A stretch of DNA of 64,000 nucleotides from Glandiceps talaboti. Its lineage: Eukaryota; Hemichordata; Enteropneusta; Spengelidae. The stretch lies in assembly GCF_964340395.1 (NCBI RefSeq), contig NC_135564.1:8023361-8087360 (forward strand). The letters run 5' to 3'. The number at the start of each line of letters is the position of its first letter. The stretch's first letter is position 1. The notes below the pieces were generated by a model, which saw nothing but the letters and a program-made list of their open reading frames with translations, searched no databases and was not told the DNA's origin. The position numbers were made by a program, and so were the translations under genes. This document shows positions 37,331 through 50,200 of the stretch, in pieces.

Positions 37331-37454
37331 TTTCCTGTGGTAAAGAATAAATGTCAACCTATAGTAATAGCCAAGTCTCTGGTCCAGCTCACAGCTTCAC
37401 ACAGACAACTTTGCTGCTAGCTTTAGGAAATTATCAAATGATCATATGGATCCC

Positions 37455-37490
37455 CCCCCCCCCCCCCAAAAAAAAAAAAAAAAAAAAAAG
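37455..37490. repeat. poly(C)-poly(A) junction
   Basis: About 15 C are followed by about 21 A. Similar homopolymer runs occur at 1259-1271 (G), 26461-26479 (C then A), 26560-26574 (C), 28483-28508 (C) and 58023-58051 (A). Confidence 0.9.
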
Positions 37491-39689
37491 CTGTGTAAAA
37501 GTTCTCCTATCCTGAGTTATATGTTGTAACTTGATTAACAGTTTACAGTTTAATATACAGTGACTTGATAAGGGAATGATAAAGTATCGAGAGAAAAGTT
37601 TGCGATAGGCGTCACTTAAGTTTCCTCATAAAAAGTGAAAAATTCTTGAGAACGTGGAAGACCTGCTTCACTTAACCTTTCTCATAAAACGTAAAAAGTC
37701 CTTGAGAAAAAAAACTTTGAAACCTATGTTCAGTTATAAGAAATTGAACAAAACGTTAAAAAGCAGAAGAAAATTGTGAGACATCCAGAGAGAGTAGCAT
37801 AGTGACTAATACCAGAAATTGCAACATGGTGTTAAAATAATGTTTATTTTTTACCTATTCTTGGTAGCCAATTTATTTGCATTGGCCATAGAGTATATTC
37901 AGGTAATAAAGTATGCAGAAAAAGTAAAATATATGATGTATATGTATGAGTAATATTTTAAAAACATGTGACAAACCATAAAACCTCAGAATGCACAGTT
38001 TAAAAGGTACTCAATACAAAAAAAAAAACAAAAGTGAAAAAATTTGCCAGAAAAATCTGATAATAATTGAAGCCACTAAAACTACCATGATGTAAGTCAT
38101 AAGATTATGATGAATGTACCTGAAAACAAAAAACAAAACAACACAAAACAAAACAGAGTATTGGAAACTATTTATTCAATTTATCTAAATACTACTTTTG
38201 CAATATACATTAATATACATATAAAAATGTATATAATATATTTTGTTTCAGTTCTGTGAAATTAAGAACGTGTTGAAACTGGTGTGTACAATGTAAGGTT
38301 CATAATACTTTCACTGTCCTGCACTTTTCCATTAACCAACATCGTGTACTGGAGTCTCATACATGTATATATAAGTTTAACCTTAAAAAGTGTCTTGACA
38401 TTGATATCGTCTCAGACTACAATATTACCGATACAACACAAATCAAACTCTTTCTGACTCCGTCAATGTCCATAGTAATAGTACCATTGTCATAAATACT
38501 AAATGTTTCCCCCCAAAAGAAATGGTAGAGTTTCCTGTTGATTGTATTGGCAATGATGTCATAGTTCCTGATAGGAAGGGTGGAATAAAGGAATAGAAAG
38601 TAAGAATCTATTATGGTATGTTGTCATAATGCGTTTCTGTGGTCCATTTACAAAACAGTTTCCTGAATCTTAACTAAAATTACAGTTTAAATGTTGAAAA
38701 AAAAAGAAACCTGACTGTTGAATAAATTTTCAATATATTGTGAACAGCAATATAAAGTGTATGTTAAAGAGCCATAACCTGAGTTTATGAGGTTTTTTTT
38801 TATGCAAGTAAAAATACTTTTATAAAACCACGATTAAACTATTACGATGATAGTATAATGGTACTGGTGATACATTGCATAAAAACTGTCTTCTGGAATT
38901 ATTAGAACAATTGGTTGCAAAGGAAGGATTACTTCACAATTTTTTTGCTCATGAAATATTACATCATTTGATCATTTATAGGTTATATATTAATACCTGG
39001 GTTGAGTTCAGTCAATTGCAAGTGATGGTTAAGTGTGCTTCACCAAGTAGAATACTGCAAGTCCATCCTTAATATGCCACAAAAGTTACACTCTGAAATG
39101 TATAAACTCAGCTTGTTCCCCTTTAATTATTGCAGATAATGGTTATTCACAGGGTTTGGGCAAGAGTTTTGAATTTTTTAATTGGGCGAGAGTTTTGAAT
39201 TTTTTGATTGTTTCCATCGTACGAGAAATTGTTATTATGATGATTTGACAGGACAATCTTGAACAAAGTTAACAATTAACAGCAAGCAAAGTTCCGTCCG
39301 TCCATCCGGATGTTTGCCGGAAGAGATCATCATCAGATTTGTGATGACCAATCTATCTGGTGTGGCATTTCAATGCAAAACTGCACACGTACGGGTTAAA
39401 AGGTCACCACATTAAGTTTGTGAAAAACATCAATTTATCTTATGTGGATTATCAGTTGATTGATTACCATGGCAACTATGACATCAGTGACACAGCTAAT
39501 CAAGCTTGTGACAGCTAAAACTCTTGAAATGACCAATGATGAGTGATACGTCAGATGAGATGATGTCTACCGCTATCAACTATAACAAAGTTACAACGTG
39601 GACATTGAGAAATCAGCTTTGATAGTATTTAACTATTGAGATTAGGGTGGATGGTTTGATACTTAAAGTTGTCTGGGGTGTTGACCAAG
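37491..39689. other. non-coding, A-rich and unique
   Basis: A rough 31-bp direct repeat (GAGTTTTGAATTTTTT) is at 39150-39205. Otherwise no feature was recognised. Confidence 0.55.
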
Positions 39690-40060
39690 ATATACCCACC
39701 AGCATTTATCAGTGTGTCCCAGTAAACAGACTTCTAGAATAGTTTGCCAGCAGTTTTCCTTTAAAGGTCCCTGGAGCAACTTATCAATATGTCCCAGTTT
39801 TGCCATAGATGTCCCTGGATCTGGAGTAACTTATCAATAACACCCCCCTTCCCAAACAGAATTAGGGTAAAGAAATTCAAGTTTGCCAGGACCTGAAGTA
39901 ACCTATCAGTGTCACCAGTAAACAGAATTATGGTATAGTATAGGACCTGGTATAACTTATCGGTGTGTGTCCCAGTGAACAGACATAGAATACTTTGCCA
40001 TCAGTAGCTTGGCTCTAATTTCTAAAGGTCCCCAGAGTAACTTATCAGTGGCAACCTCTA
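39690..40060 (+). repeat. degenerate repeat with AACTTATCAGTGTGTCCCAG
   Basis: The words GTCCCAGTAAACAGA, TTGCCAGCAG, AAAGGTCCC and AGTAACTTATCA recur four or five times with spacing of 60-110 bp. Confidence 0.65.
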
Positions 40061-40065
40061 GGATT

Positions 40066-40800
40066 GCACAGTAGCTTAGTTCAGATTATGGCCAGGGTAG
40101 CTAAACTCAATAGGCTTGCAAACTAACATAGTTCAGATTATGGCCAGGGTAGCTAAACTCAATAGGCTTGCAAACTAACATAGTTCAGATTATGGCCAGG
40201 GTAGCTAAACTCAATAGGCTTGCAAACTAACATAGTTCAGATTATGGCCAGGGTAGCTAAACTCAATAGGCTTGCAAACTAACATAGTTCAGATTATGGC
40301 CAGGGTAGCTAAACTCAATAGGCTTGCAAACTAACATAGTTCAGATTATGGCCAGGGTAGCTAAACTCAATAGGCTTGCAAACTAGCGTAGTTCAGATTA
40401 TGGCCAGGGTAGCTAAACTCAATAGGCTTGCAAACTAACATAGTTCAGATTATGGCCAGGGTAGCTAAACTCAATAGGCTTGCAAACTAACATAGTTCAG
40501 ATTATGGCCAGGGTAGCTAAACTCAATAGGCTTGCAAACTAACATAGTTCAGATTATGGCCAGGGTAGCTAAACTCAATAGGCTTGCAAACTAGCGTAGT
40601 TCAGATTATGGCCAGGGTAGCTAAACTCAATAGGCTTGCAAACTAGCATAGTTCAGATTATGGCCAGGGTAGCTAAACTCAATAGGCTTGCAAACTAACA
40701 TAGTTCAGGTTATGGCCAGGGTAGCTAAACTCAATAGGCTTGCAAACTAACATAGTTTAGGTTATGGCCAGAGTGGCTAAACTCAATAGAGGCTTGCAAA
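40066..40800 (+). repeat. 52-bp tandem array, 14 copies
   Basis: The unit contains CATAGTTCAGATTATGGCCA, GGGTAGCTAAACTCAATAGG and CTTGCAAACTAA. TCAGATTATGG starts recur every 52 bp from 40081 to 40757. Copies are almost identical except the last two. A variant junction CTAGCGTAG occurs before the starts at 40393 and 40601, exactly four units apart. The array ends about 215 bp before the first coding exon seen. Confidence 0.97.
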
Positions 40801-40890
40801 GTATAGGCACGCATGTGAATATATCAACCTTCTTGACCTATTTTGACCCTCTAGCATGAGGTAAAATGCTATTGCAGGTACCGAGAATTC
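40801..40890. mobile_element. right half of the AGGTACCTGAAATAG MITE
   Basis: The segment matches the right half of the element at 25378-25572 (GTATAGGCACGCATGTGAA, CCTCTAGCATGAGGTAAAA, GCTATTGCAGGTACC). It begins where the 52-bp tandem array ends, suggesting that the array and the element share an insertion history. It lies about 125 bp before the prodomain exon. Confidence 0.6.
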
Positions 40891-41014
40891 GAGACACAAA
40901 AGTGAAAGGTAGTTGGCAGGTATTTCCTGAGAAGGTCACAAATATTATGTTAGTTGAAGTCAATATATTCCTTTGACCGTGTTTATAATGTTTAACTCTC
41001 GTTTTATTTTTCAG

Positions 41015-41264
41015 ACTGGATTACTACGAACTGATGAGGAAGAATATTTGATAGAACCACTGCCATCTCATTTACATGATTTCCATGGTATTGACCACAC
41101 TCAAAAGCAACAAGCACACATGGTGTACAAACGATCGGTGCTTCCTAAAATCCCCAAACGTCCAAGTCATATTATCGTGGAAAAAGAACAACCTGTGGAA
41201 GTCAGTGACGAATACATACATGGCAATCCTCAGAAACAGCACTTCTGTGGTAGGAGGAAAAAAT
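41015..41264 (+). CDS. ADAMTS16/18: ADAMTS exon: late prodomain
   Basis: The exon follows a pyrimidine tract ending TTTTTCAG and begins in phase 0 with [17 protein letters not shown], a conserved prodomain phrase of the family. It continues through MVYKRS to [11 protein letters not shown], where the lone Cys is the likely cysteine-switch or structural prodomain Cys. It ends one base into a codon at a strong donor (T|GTAAGT). The open frame before 41015 carries no prodomain-like sequence, so I place the start at the splice acceptor rather than at the ATG at 40,988. The preceding exon was not found anywhere in positions 1-41,014. Confidence 0.93.
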
Positions 41265-44200
41265 GTAAGTAATTTGTTTGTGTGACATGACTCTACTCAA
41301 GTAATGAACTCAAATATTTTGATGTCATTCCTCAATGTTTTGTCATTCGAGAAAAATGAATGACCTAAGGGGCCTTGTCATTACAACTGTAAGAAAGATG
41401 AGTTAACGGAAGTAGTGACAAACCCCTTAGGTCACAAGTATTTCTCAACTGAATGATGACAAATATTGGAGAAAAATATCATTAGACCAAGCATAATTCA
41501 TAGCAAGTTATGAAGAAATTATTATATCAATTTTGAACGTTTTAATTCTTATTTTTAGTGCTTCCGAACCAATGATATTGCCTTGTGTTGTTATGACTGA
41601 CATAGCACTTTCGGTATATAAAGTCTAAATTTTTTGTTTGAATGCATTCAACTTGGCTTGTGTGTGTGGTATAACGCAATGCATATATGGTTGTAAGAAA
41701 CATGTAATAGAAACCCAGACAGTCACAAATGTCGGCAAACATACATTATTATCAGAACAACTTCAAAGGGCAAACAAGGTCACTGTGACCTCACTGTATA
41801 TCCAATTAGTGTTTACCTCTGGCCTACTTTTTTTTTCGTTGGTAACATAAATGTGTACATCTGAGTTAATTGATAGTGACATCAATTTAATACATGACTT
41901 CTCTTGCTATGAAAATATCACGCAGAGAAGGATATCTAAGATTTTTGCCGTGAGACCTTGGAATGGCTGTACCACCGTGTCAGTTAAGCAGTCAGTCTTA
42001 ATGGCTATGTGAACTTGGAATAGCTACATGCACAATGCAAATAGATTTTCATGGCTATGAGAACTTGGAATGCGGCTGCGTGCACAATGCAACTTATGGT
42101 CTTAACGGCTATGAGAATTTGTAGCGGCTATATGTACAATGCAATTAGATTTGAATGGCTATGAGAACTTGGAATGACTGCATGCTTAGTGCATGCACAA
42201 TGCAACCAGGTCTTGCCTGATACGAGAAACTTCCAATGGCTACATCTACAATGCAACTAGATTTGAATGGCTATGAGAACTTGCAATGGCTACATGCACA
42301 ATGCAACTAGATCTTAACGGCTATGAGAAATTGGAATGAGAAATTGGAATGACGGCACGCACAATGCAACTAGATCTTTACAGCTATGAGAACTTGGAAT
42401 CACAGCATGTACAATGCAACTACTGTAGGTCTTAACGGTTGCAGGAACTTGGAATGGCTGTATGCACAATGCAACTATAGGTCTTAAAAATAGACACATC
42501 AATTGGTAACTCTAGACTACAAACAACTGACTAGGCAATACTATATACAGTCACTGTAACAGTTACAATTGTATGTATATTAATGTTATTGATAGAATCT
42601 GAATGAAAACATTATTAATAATATCATAAACTACATTGAGTACACTAAACCAAATTTGCACAGTCCTGTTTCAGAATATTAATTATTACATGTAATAACT
42701 CTGTGTAGTGGTAAATGTGTATAGTTAACAAAGGTGTTATTGTTAGTGTTATAGCTAATACAGTGTCCCATAAAACCAAGTCAAGACATGAATCATAGTC
42801 CATTGTTAAGCCTTTTATGGTTGTGAATTATGATTATAATAATGGATACTTGTTATTTATGCTTGAATGGCAAAGGTAAGGAATTCCTAGCTATACTAAA
42901 ATGTGTATAACTTTTATTCAGACAATAGTAATACTGCTATGATTTATAACCAGCTAGGTATTATGTACTTGAAACGTAGCTATAGTGGTGGAGATATTAG
43001 AAGTGATATATTTGTGTTGGTAGGATTAGTTGTAATATTGAGATCAATTACTTGATGAGGGATATCCGACCAATGATGGAAATATAATTGCTAAAAATAA
43101 AGAATTTTTTAAAACCAAATTTCTGAAAAATTGAGCCCGCAAAATATTGTGAACTAACCGATTGTTTTTGCCAGCTATCGTCCCATGTCTACATTTGTGT
43201 ATTATATGATATGATGTTTATGTATTACCATGGCAATCAGTTAATATATATGACAGCAATCTAGGTTTCTATGGATTTTTCCCACTACATGTATGAGATG
43301 ACATCAGTATAAGTGACACTGTATGATTAGAACCAGCTGAGAGGACCGTATAGCTGTAAGATTGTAAACATGACTACAATATTCAAAGTTGCTGCAGGAA
43401 ATCGTGATGTAATTTTAGGTTTGAATGTGTGACATCTTATAGCAAAATGGCAGGCTTGGTAGGGGAAAAGTGGGAGTATATGCAGTCCCCACATGACCTG
43501 GATTCTAGCAAAATGCCAGGCGTGGTAAGGGGAAAAGTGGGAGCATGTGCAGTCCCCTCTGATGACTAGATTCTAGCTAAATGCCAGGCGTGGTAAGGGG
43601 AAAAGTGGGAGCACGTGCAGTCCCCTCATGACTAGATTCTAGCTAAATGCCAGGGGGGAAAGCGAGAGCACGTACAGTTCCCACATAACTGGATTCTAGG
43701 CTAGCTTGTCAGAGATTTGTTGGTGTACATGGTTGATGGGATTAAAAACAGTCAATTGAACATTAACTGTAAAGGTAGCCATTGTTGTCTGACTTGTCAA
43801 CAATTTGTAAGCAAAGTAGAGGTGACGACCTGCAAACACAAAAACGGCAAATCAACGTTGCATTACAGAACTACTCACATTCATTCTGAATGTTGCTAAA
43901 TAACAACAGAGACATTTACAGATGTTGGCACTTGATCTGTTAATTGAGTATGAATCATGCCAAATGAATAGGCCATTGTAAATACATCGTTTTTGGAGGT
44001 GGTTGTAACCACAAAAGTTATCCTGTATGCTTTTATCTAGAAATCATAGACTGTTGTGTAACCATGCAAAATTACCCTCTGTGCTGTTATCGTCAAATCA
44101 AAGTTGATGCTAATGCAGAACGAATGAGTCTTTTGTAAATATTTCGTTTCGAGGGGTTTGTTACCACAAAAGTTACCTTGTATGCTTTCATCAGCAAATG

Positions 44201-47200
44201 GAAGTCGAAGCTGATGTAGAATGGAAGATAAGATTGCATTACATTACATCATGAATGAGTGAGTGAGTGAGTGTAAGTGTTATATTTCACAAGGTGTGTG
44301 GAGAGATGTTTGCATTGTAAGCACTTACCCAAAACTTTTGAGTGCGTGTCAACCTCGCGAAATCTGTCTGTTAAACTCAGTACTTTCTTTACAAAATATA
44401 AAGTTAACAGAAAACTATCAAAAACAAAATTACTTTGGTTCACTTTGCTGTCAGAAATTCAACCTCAGAACGGAAAATATACTTGGACAATTGACACTGT
44501 TTGTCACGTGATTGTGAATACGAATTATAAAATCTTGTAACGTATCAAAATTGCTGTAACTGAGGATGACACTTTACTTTCGCAGCAAGATATGGAATGG
44601 TATTTGACAAACAACAAGAAATGCAATTTCACACCCAAATTAAAAGATTGATGGGCCTATCGTAGAAGTATGTTTTCTGTTAGTGTGTTTACATCGCGAT
44701 CTGTGATTTTACTCCACAGCCTCACTATAACCACTTGTAATGCTATCAACATCAACCGATGAATTTAGCCTCGCCCTACAATGGCAGTTATCAGCATGCA
44801 AGTTTGTAGATATTTATGTAATATTCACAATATGTTAATTATATTGCATTTGTGCTCATTTCAGTGAGATACATGTACATATTGACTTCATTTGAATATT
44901 GTCAATTAGGCTGACGTATGTTATCACTCCCCAATCAATTTGAGTGTTAATTTACATATTGACTTCATTTGAATATTGTCAATTAGGCTGACGTATGTTA
45001 TCACTCCCCAATCAATTTGAGTGTTAATTTACATATTGACTTCATTTGAATATTGTCAATTAGGCTGACGTATGTTATCACTCCCCATTGTGACCAATCA
45101 GTTTGAGTGTTAATTTACATAATGACTTCATTTGAATATTGTCAATTAGGCTGACGTACGTTATCACTCCCCAATCAATTTGAGTGTTCATTTACATAAT
45201 GACTTCATTTGAATATAGTCAATTAGGCTGACGTACGTTATCACTCCCCATTGTGACCAATCAGTTTGTGTTCATTTACATAATGACTTCATTTGAATAT
45301 AGTCAATTAGGCTGACATATGTTATCACTCCCCATTGTGACAAATCAGTTTGAGGCTATGATTTTTAAACCACATTAATCAGTTCCCGTTGAAAGCATGA
45401 CAAGTGGTTAAATCACAGATTGTGATGTAAACATGTAGCTTTACAAGCACTTAGTGAGACACCAAAGCAAAATCGCAGATCACGATATAAACAGTTACAA
45501 GTGGTTAGCGTGAGACACCGAAGCAAAATCCTAGATCACGATGTAAACAGCATTACAAGCGGGTAGGGAGACACCGAAGCAAACTGACAAATTGTGATGT
45601 AAACAGTGCTACAAGCGGATAGTGAGACCCCAAAGCAAAATCGCAGATCACGATATAAACAGCGCTCCAAGCGATTTGTGAGACAGCGAAGTAAACTCAC
45701 AGATCACGATATAAACAGCGCTACAAGCGATTTGTGAGACAGCGAAGTAAACTCACAGATCGCGTTGTAAACAGACTAGTTTCTCTTCTTTTTCTGCAGT
45801 TTGACTATTTGTATTCAAAAAATTCCAAAAAAATACGATATACGTTAATTATTAATTTTGTTAAATGTTAGCACTACTTTGTATAGGTACATTAGATTGT
45901 AAAAAAAATTGAAAAGGGGAGACAGCGTTGGATTCTGTGTCCATCTACTCGGGGACGGTTCTCAGACAACAGTACGCCAAGAGAAATTGATACTTGAATT
46001 ATCAGCGATACATTGTGACATTTAAAGTAATGTCCAAATGACTTACTTTGTTTTGGATACCACATGGGAGATGTTTGTTTGTAGTTGTAAGTGATTTGGG
46101 TCACAGGTGTTTTCAAATGATGTATTAACGGAATCTCATCCATCATTTGAGTTTAAAAACCGACAAATTGATATCGATACTATAGTCACAGAGAGTAAAC
46201 AACAAAAAACTTTACTCTTAACGTCACTCATGAATAAATGTTTTAACTTTTGCTGTTACTTTGTGCAAGAAAATTTCAACCTATTCTGACTTAAAATTGA
46301 TAAAAAAATTCGGTGTCACCTGACAAATTTTTTAAATAGAAGTCAAAATGATATTAAAATTTTGTCATTTTAGAATCCAATATGGCCGACGAATACTGTG
46401 GTAATTAGTCGCTATGAAAACATAAAAAAATTGTTATAATTTCCTTGAAAACACATTGGTAAACCCCAAAATTTCTTTTATTACTTCAAATGGACCGGGA
46501 ACAACCTTTCATTTAGTAAAGTTTGGAGAGAATTGAAACATTTTTTGATTTTCAAGGAACTAGGTCCCTGAGGTGCATTATACTTTTAGCTTGGATTGAC
46601 ATTGGCAAACAGGAGGTCTCTAAGGAGTACAATGATTCCATAGATGTTAACATGAAAGGAAAAAATTACCGACTTGTTTCAATTTTACAATTTATTTTGC
46701 AGCTGATACCCACAACTTAGAGACAGATAAAAGATAATGCTGTCGTCTGTTATTTTTGATAAATAGATTAATTGTGAAGATGAAAATTTGATTGTCATTG
46801 ATTTCAAATTTAACAAAATGTGTAATAATTCTGTTGAGAGATTGTCATTTTTGATAGTATGTGTAGTCTTTGTGAAGATTCTGTAATCATTGATTTCAGA
46901 TTTAACAAAATTATTCTGTGGTGTGTGTGTGTGTGGGATAGCGTGGGGGTGGGGGTCCTCAGGCATTGCGTAATCTCCAATAATAATTTGACTTTTGCAA
47001 TAAGACAGGCAGATAGATTCAACTCCTTCAAATGTGAAAAGAAGGCATATGACCAGAGTCATAGTAAATTTTGTGAGTGGTATCTATTTTATAAATTTTA
47101 CTAATTTACTAATTTTAACCTTATTTGGAAAGAAATATTTGGGGGTAGTATCCATTGTTTTTTATTTGATTCTAAAAACATTTAACCTTGGAAAAATGCC

Positions 47201-50200
47201 AGGGAAGTCAGTCAGTCAGTAAATATCACTAGGAACACTGATGGCATTATGATGTACCCTTTCACAATTACTCATATGTGCAGTATGTATTTAGAGTGTT
47301 ATTTTGAAATGTGAATTTATAGCACTATGTTATTAAAATATGAGGGAATTTATAGACAAACTTCATGACTATTCAATGGTTGCCATTTACAGTTGATAAA
47401 ATGTCCAGAACAACGTATTGGTGTGCATACATATGAGGTACATAACTACACCAAAAGAACATGATATGTGTATGTGTTTGACTAGGTCATTTCAGGTCAC
47501 AGCACGAGTCAAAATACAGGTCACTCAGTCACCAGTAGTACATGTATAATGCCATAGTTACTGTGTGATGAGGAGCTTAGCAGGAAGCCTATGCAGTTGA
47601 ATTAATAGCTGTGGTGTTCACAGTCTAAATACTTGAACTATAGTACTGTTATATTTAAACATATTATAAATCTTACAACAGTGTTTTATACATATATACG
47701 CTCTATTTAGAATAGTTGACATTTTCTCGTGGCAAATACCGATCTCTTTCTAAGTTGTCGTTTTGAAATTTAGGTCAAGAACACAACACATCACACTGCA
47801 GTTTCAACTTTCTGTGCCATGTATTATCTTGTATGAACTATTCTAATTGTTTTGGGACGTGCTAAATGTGTGTAGTTGTACGAAATTAAAGCTACCACTG
47901 ACGTCTGCATCACCTTTTACTTGGACTTGCCTTGCAATGTAATCAAATGGAGATATCTAGGATTTTTCGACAACACATGTTAAGCATTTTCTTAGTAAAA
48001 ACAATGTCATGCAACCATCACAGTACATCATCATCATTGCCAATGTCTTTCACATTTCTTACAGTGTATGAATGTCTAGAGATATTGAATATTAATTAGG
48101 TCTAAGGATTTGATCGTTACATTTTGTATTTCCGCTGATCTGATGTTTCCTAGCTACAACAGAATTCTGCTGTTTTATTGAAGCCTTCACATTTCAGTTC
48201 AATTCAATATAAACTTTTTAGTAGTTTTTAGTAAAAACCACAACCCCTTTCAAAAAATACAGCACTCAACACAATTTTAAGTGTCTGTATATTACTGATT
48301 TTTCACCACATATATTTGCCTTCACTTCACAACATATGAATTAAAATTTCCTTGGGTATGAGAACAGTGAACTTAATATACTTATTCAATAACTTAATTG
48401 GGTGCATATTGAAATGAACGTTGCAATGTATATTTCGTGAAATGAATCACAGTGTGAGATGTTGTGACAAATTAATTTTGTGTCTGTGAAAGCTCCTTTG
48501 ATAATTACCCTTGACATTACTGATCCACACAGTGGATGCTTTCTCCTGTAGCTTAACATATAAAAACCAGTTTCTATGCGGAATAGGCGTAAAACTATTG
48601 TGTGAAAAACAGTCGTCTGGCAGAACTAAAAAAAAAGTTGGTCTTGACCAAAATAATAATACTATGATTGTAATCCTTATGGTTCCACTGATAACAACAT
48701 TAATGTGAAAACCTGGGACTGAAACATGGCCCTTTAAAATGCACTAAATTTCTGTAATTTGCCATCACAAACAAATTTAATTTGATTTATAGTATATTCT
48801 CATTATCTTGATTCTTGATTACTTGTAAATACTGGTATGTAGGTTGAGAGATGACTCATTTTTCCATGTACATGTATGTGTATGAATTGTTACATTGTTG
48901 GTATATATATAGGCCATATTGCACCTTCATGTAAGTTTGTAAATACCCTGACCTAAGATTATGGTAGTGAGATTCCATATTCACTTTGAGTATCACTCGG
49001 TATTATTGTGACTTTTCAATTCCCCAAAATCAACTCAACAGAAATGTTGCCACCATTGAAAACAAACACAGTCAAGTGAAAACATAATGTTTTGTATTGC
49101 CGCTTTAGCAACAATCAACACAATGTTTCCCTAGAGAAATCTAAAGAACCTCAAAACACTGACATAACTAAAATAATTCAAAACATTAACATGTATACAC
49201 TTACCAGCTACTACTTAGCCTGAAGGCCTTACATTTCATTCATTTGTAATACTGACACTTTCCTCATTTTTGTACAGTTCAGCCGCATGTCTTGGAAGAT
49301 GGAGGTCCCATAGCTGGGGATGAGTATCCTGATAACCATAGCAACAGTACAACAAGGCAGAGAAGGTCGTTGTCCACAGATAACTCGGTCGAGAGTAAAG
49401 CAGTAGAAACATTGGTTGTTGTGGACCAGAAAATGTTAGAAAGTCACGGTTCTAGAAACGTAACTACGTACGTCTTAACGATTCTAAATATGGTAAGTAC
49501 AATTTATTTAGTATGTAAGAGAAAATTTAAAAGATACATATTTTCTCTTTGTATTTTATTCATTGAACAAGTGTGATTTTGACATTAAAATAATGACTTG
49601 CAGTTTCCATATCCTTGTCTGCCGAGTATTCTCATTCCTTTCCTGCATGCATCATTATGTGTCTACCTATTCGCATTCAGGGCTGTCGAATGTCGCTTTA
49701 CCGACTCCACTATCCGCAACAATTTTGTATGCATAATTTTGTGGTTATTTACAAAAATGTGAAATAGTTAGACTAAAATCTTTCTGATTGAACGATGCAG
49801 CCATTGTTTAAACAAGACAACATAAAAAGTTGACGCTAGCACTCTTTAAATAGTAAATTACAATGGAATGTTGTAGAGTTCAATGGCACATTACCTCACA
49901 TTACGTGGCCTTTTGTGAGGGGATATTTTGCAAAACATACCATAGCTAATGTCATGTTAACCAATTACATCCCCCATATCAGTATATTTTATTTCCAATG
50001 CATACAAGTACAAGTTGTTGACCATTGTGGTAGTTTGACATGTATTATCTTGGTTTTTTGTTGTTGCAGGTTTCACAGCTATTTCAAGATGGCAGTATAG
50101 GTGATAATATTAATGTGGTGTTAGTTAGTCTTATACTTCTTGAAGAAGATGAGGTAATGAAATATACAAACTACCACCCCTCCACTAGTGAGAAGTTATA

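Larger units (their letters stand above)
41265..49277 (+). other. ADAMTS intron between the two prodomain exons (8,013 bp)
   Basis: The phase-1 intron GTAAGT...TGTACAG holds a foldback, an ERE-type palindrome, three tandem-repeat blocks, the composite TIR element at 44.7-45.8 kb and a TTAAAGGCC copy. Stretches 45,800-48,500 and 48,740-49,277 show nothing beyond a weak two-copy repeat. Confidence 0.85.
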
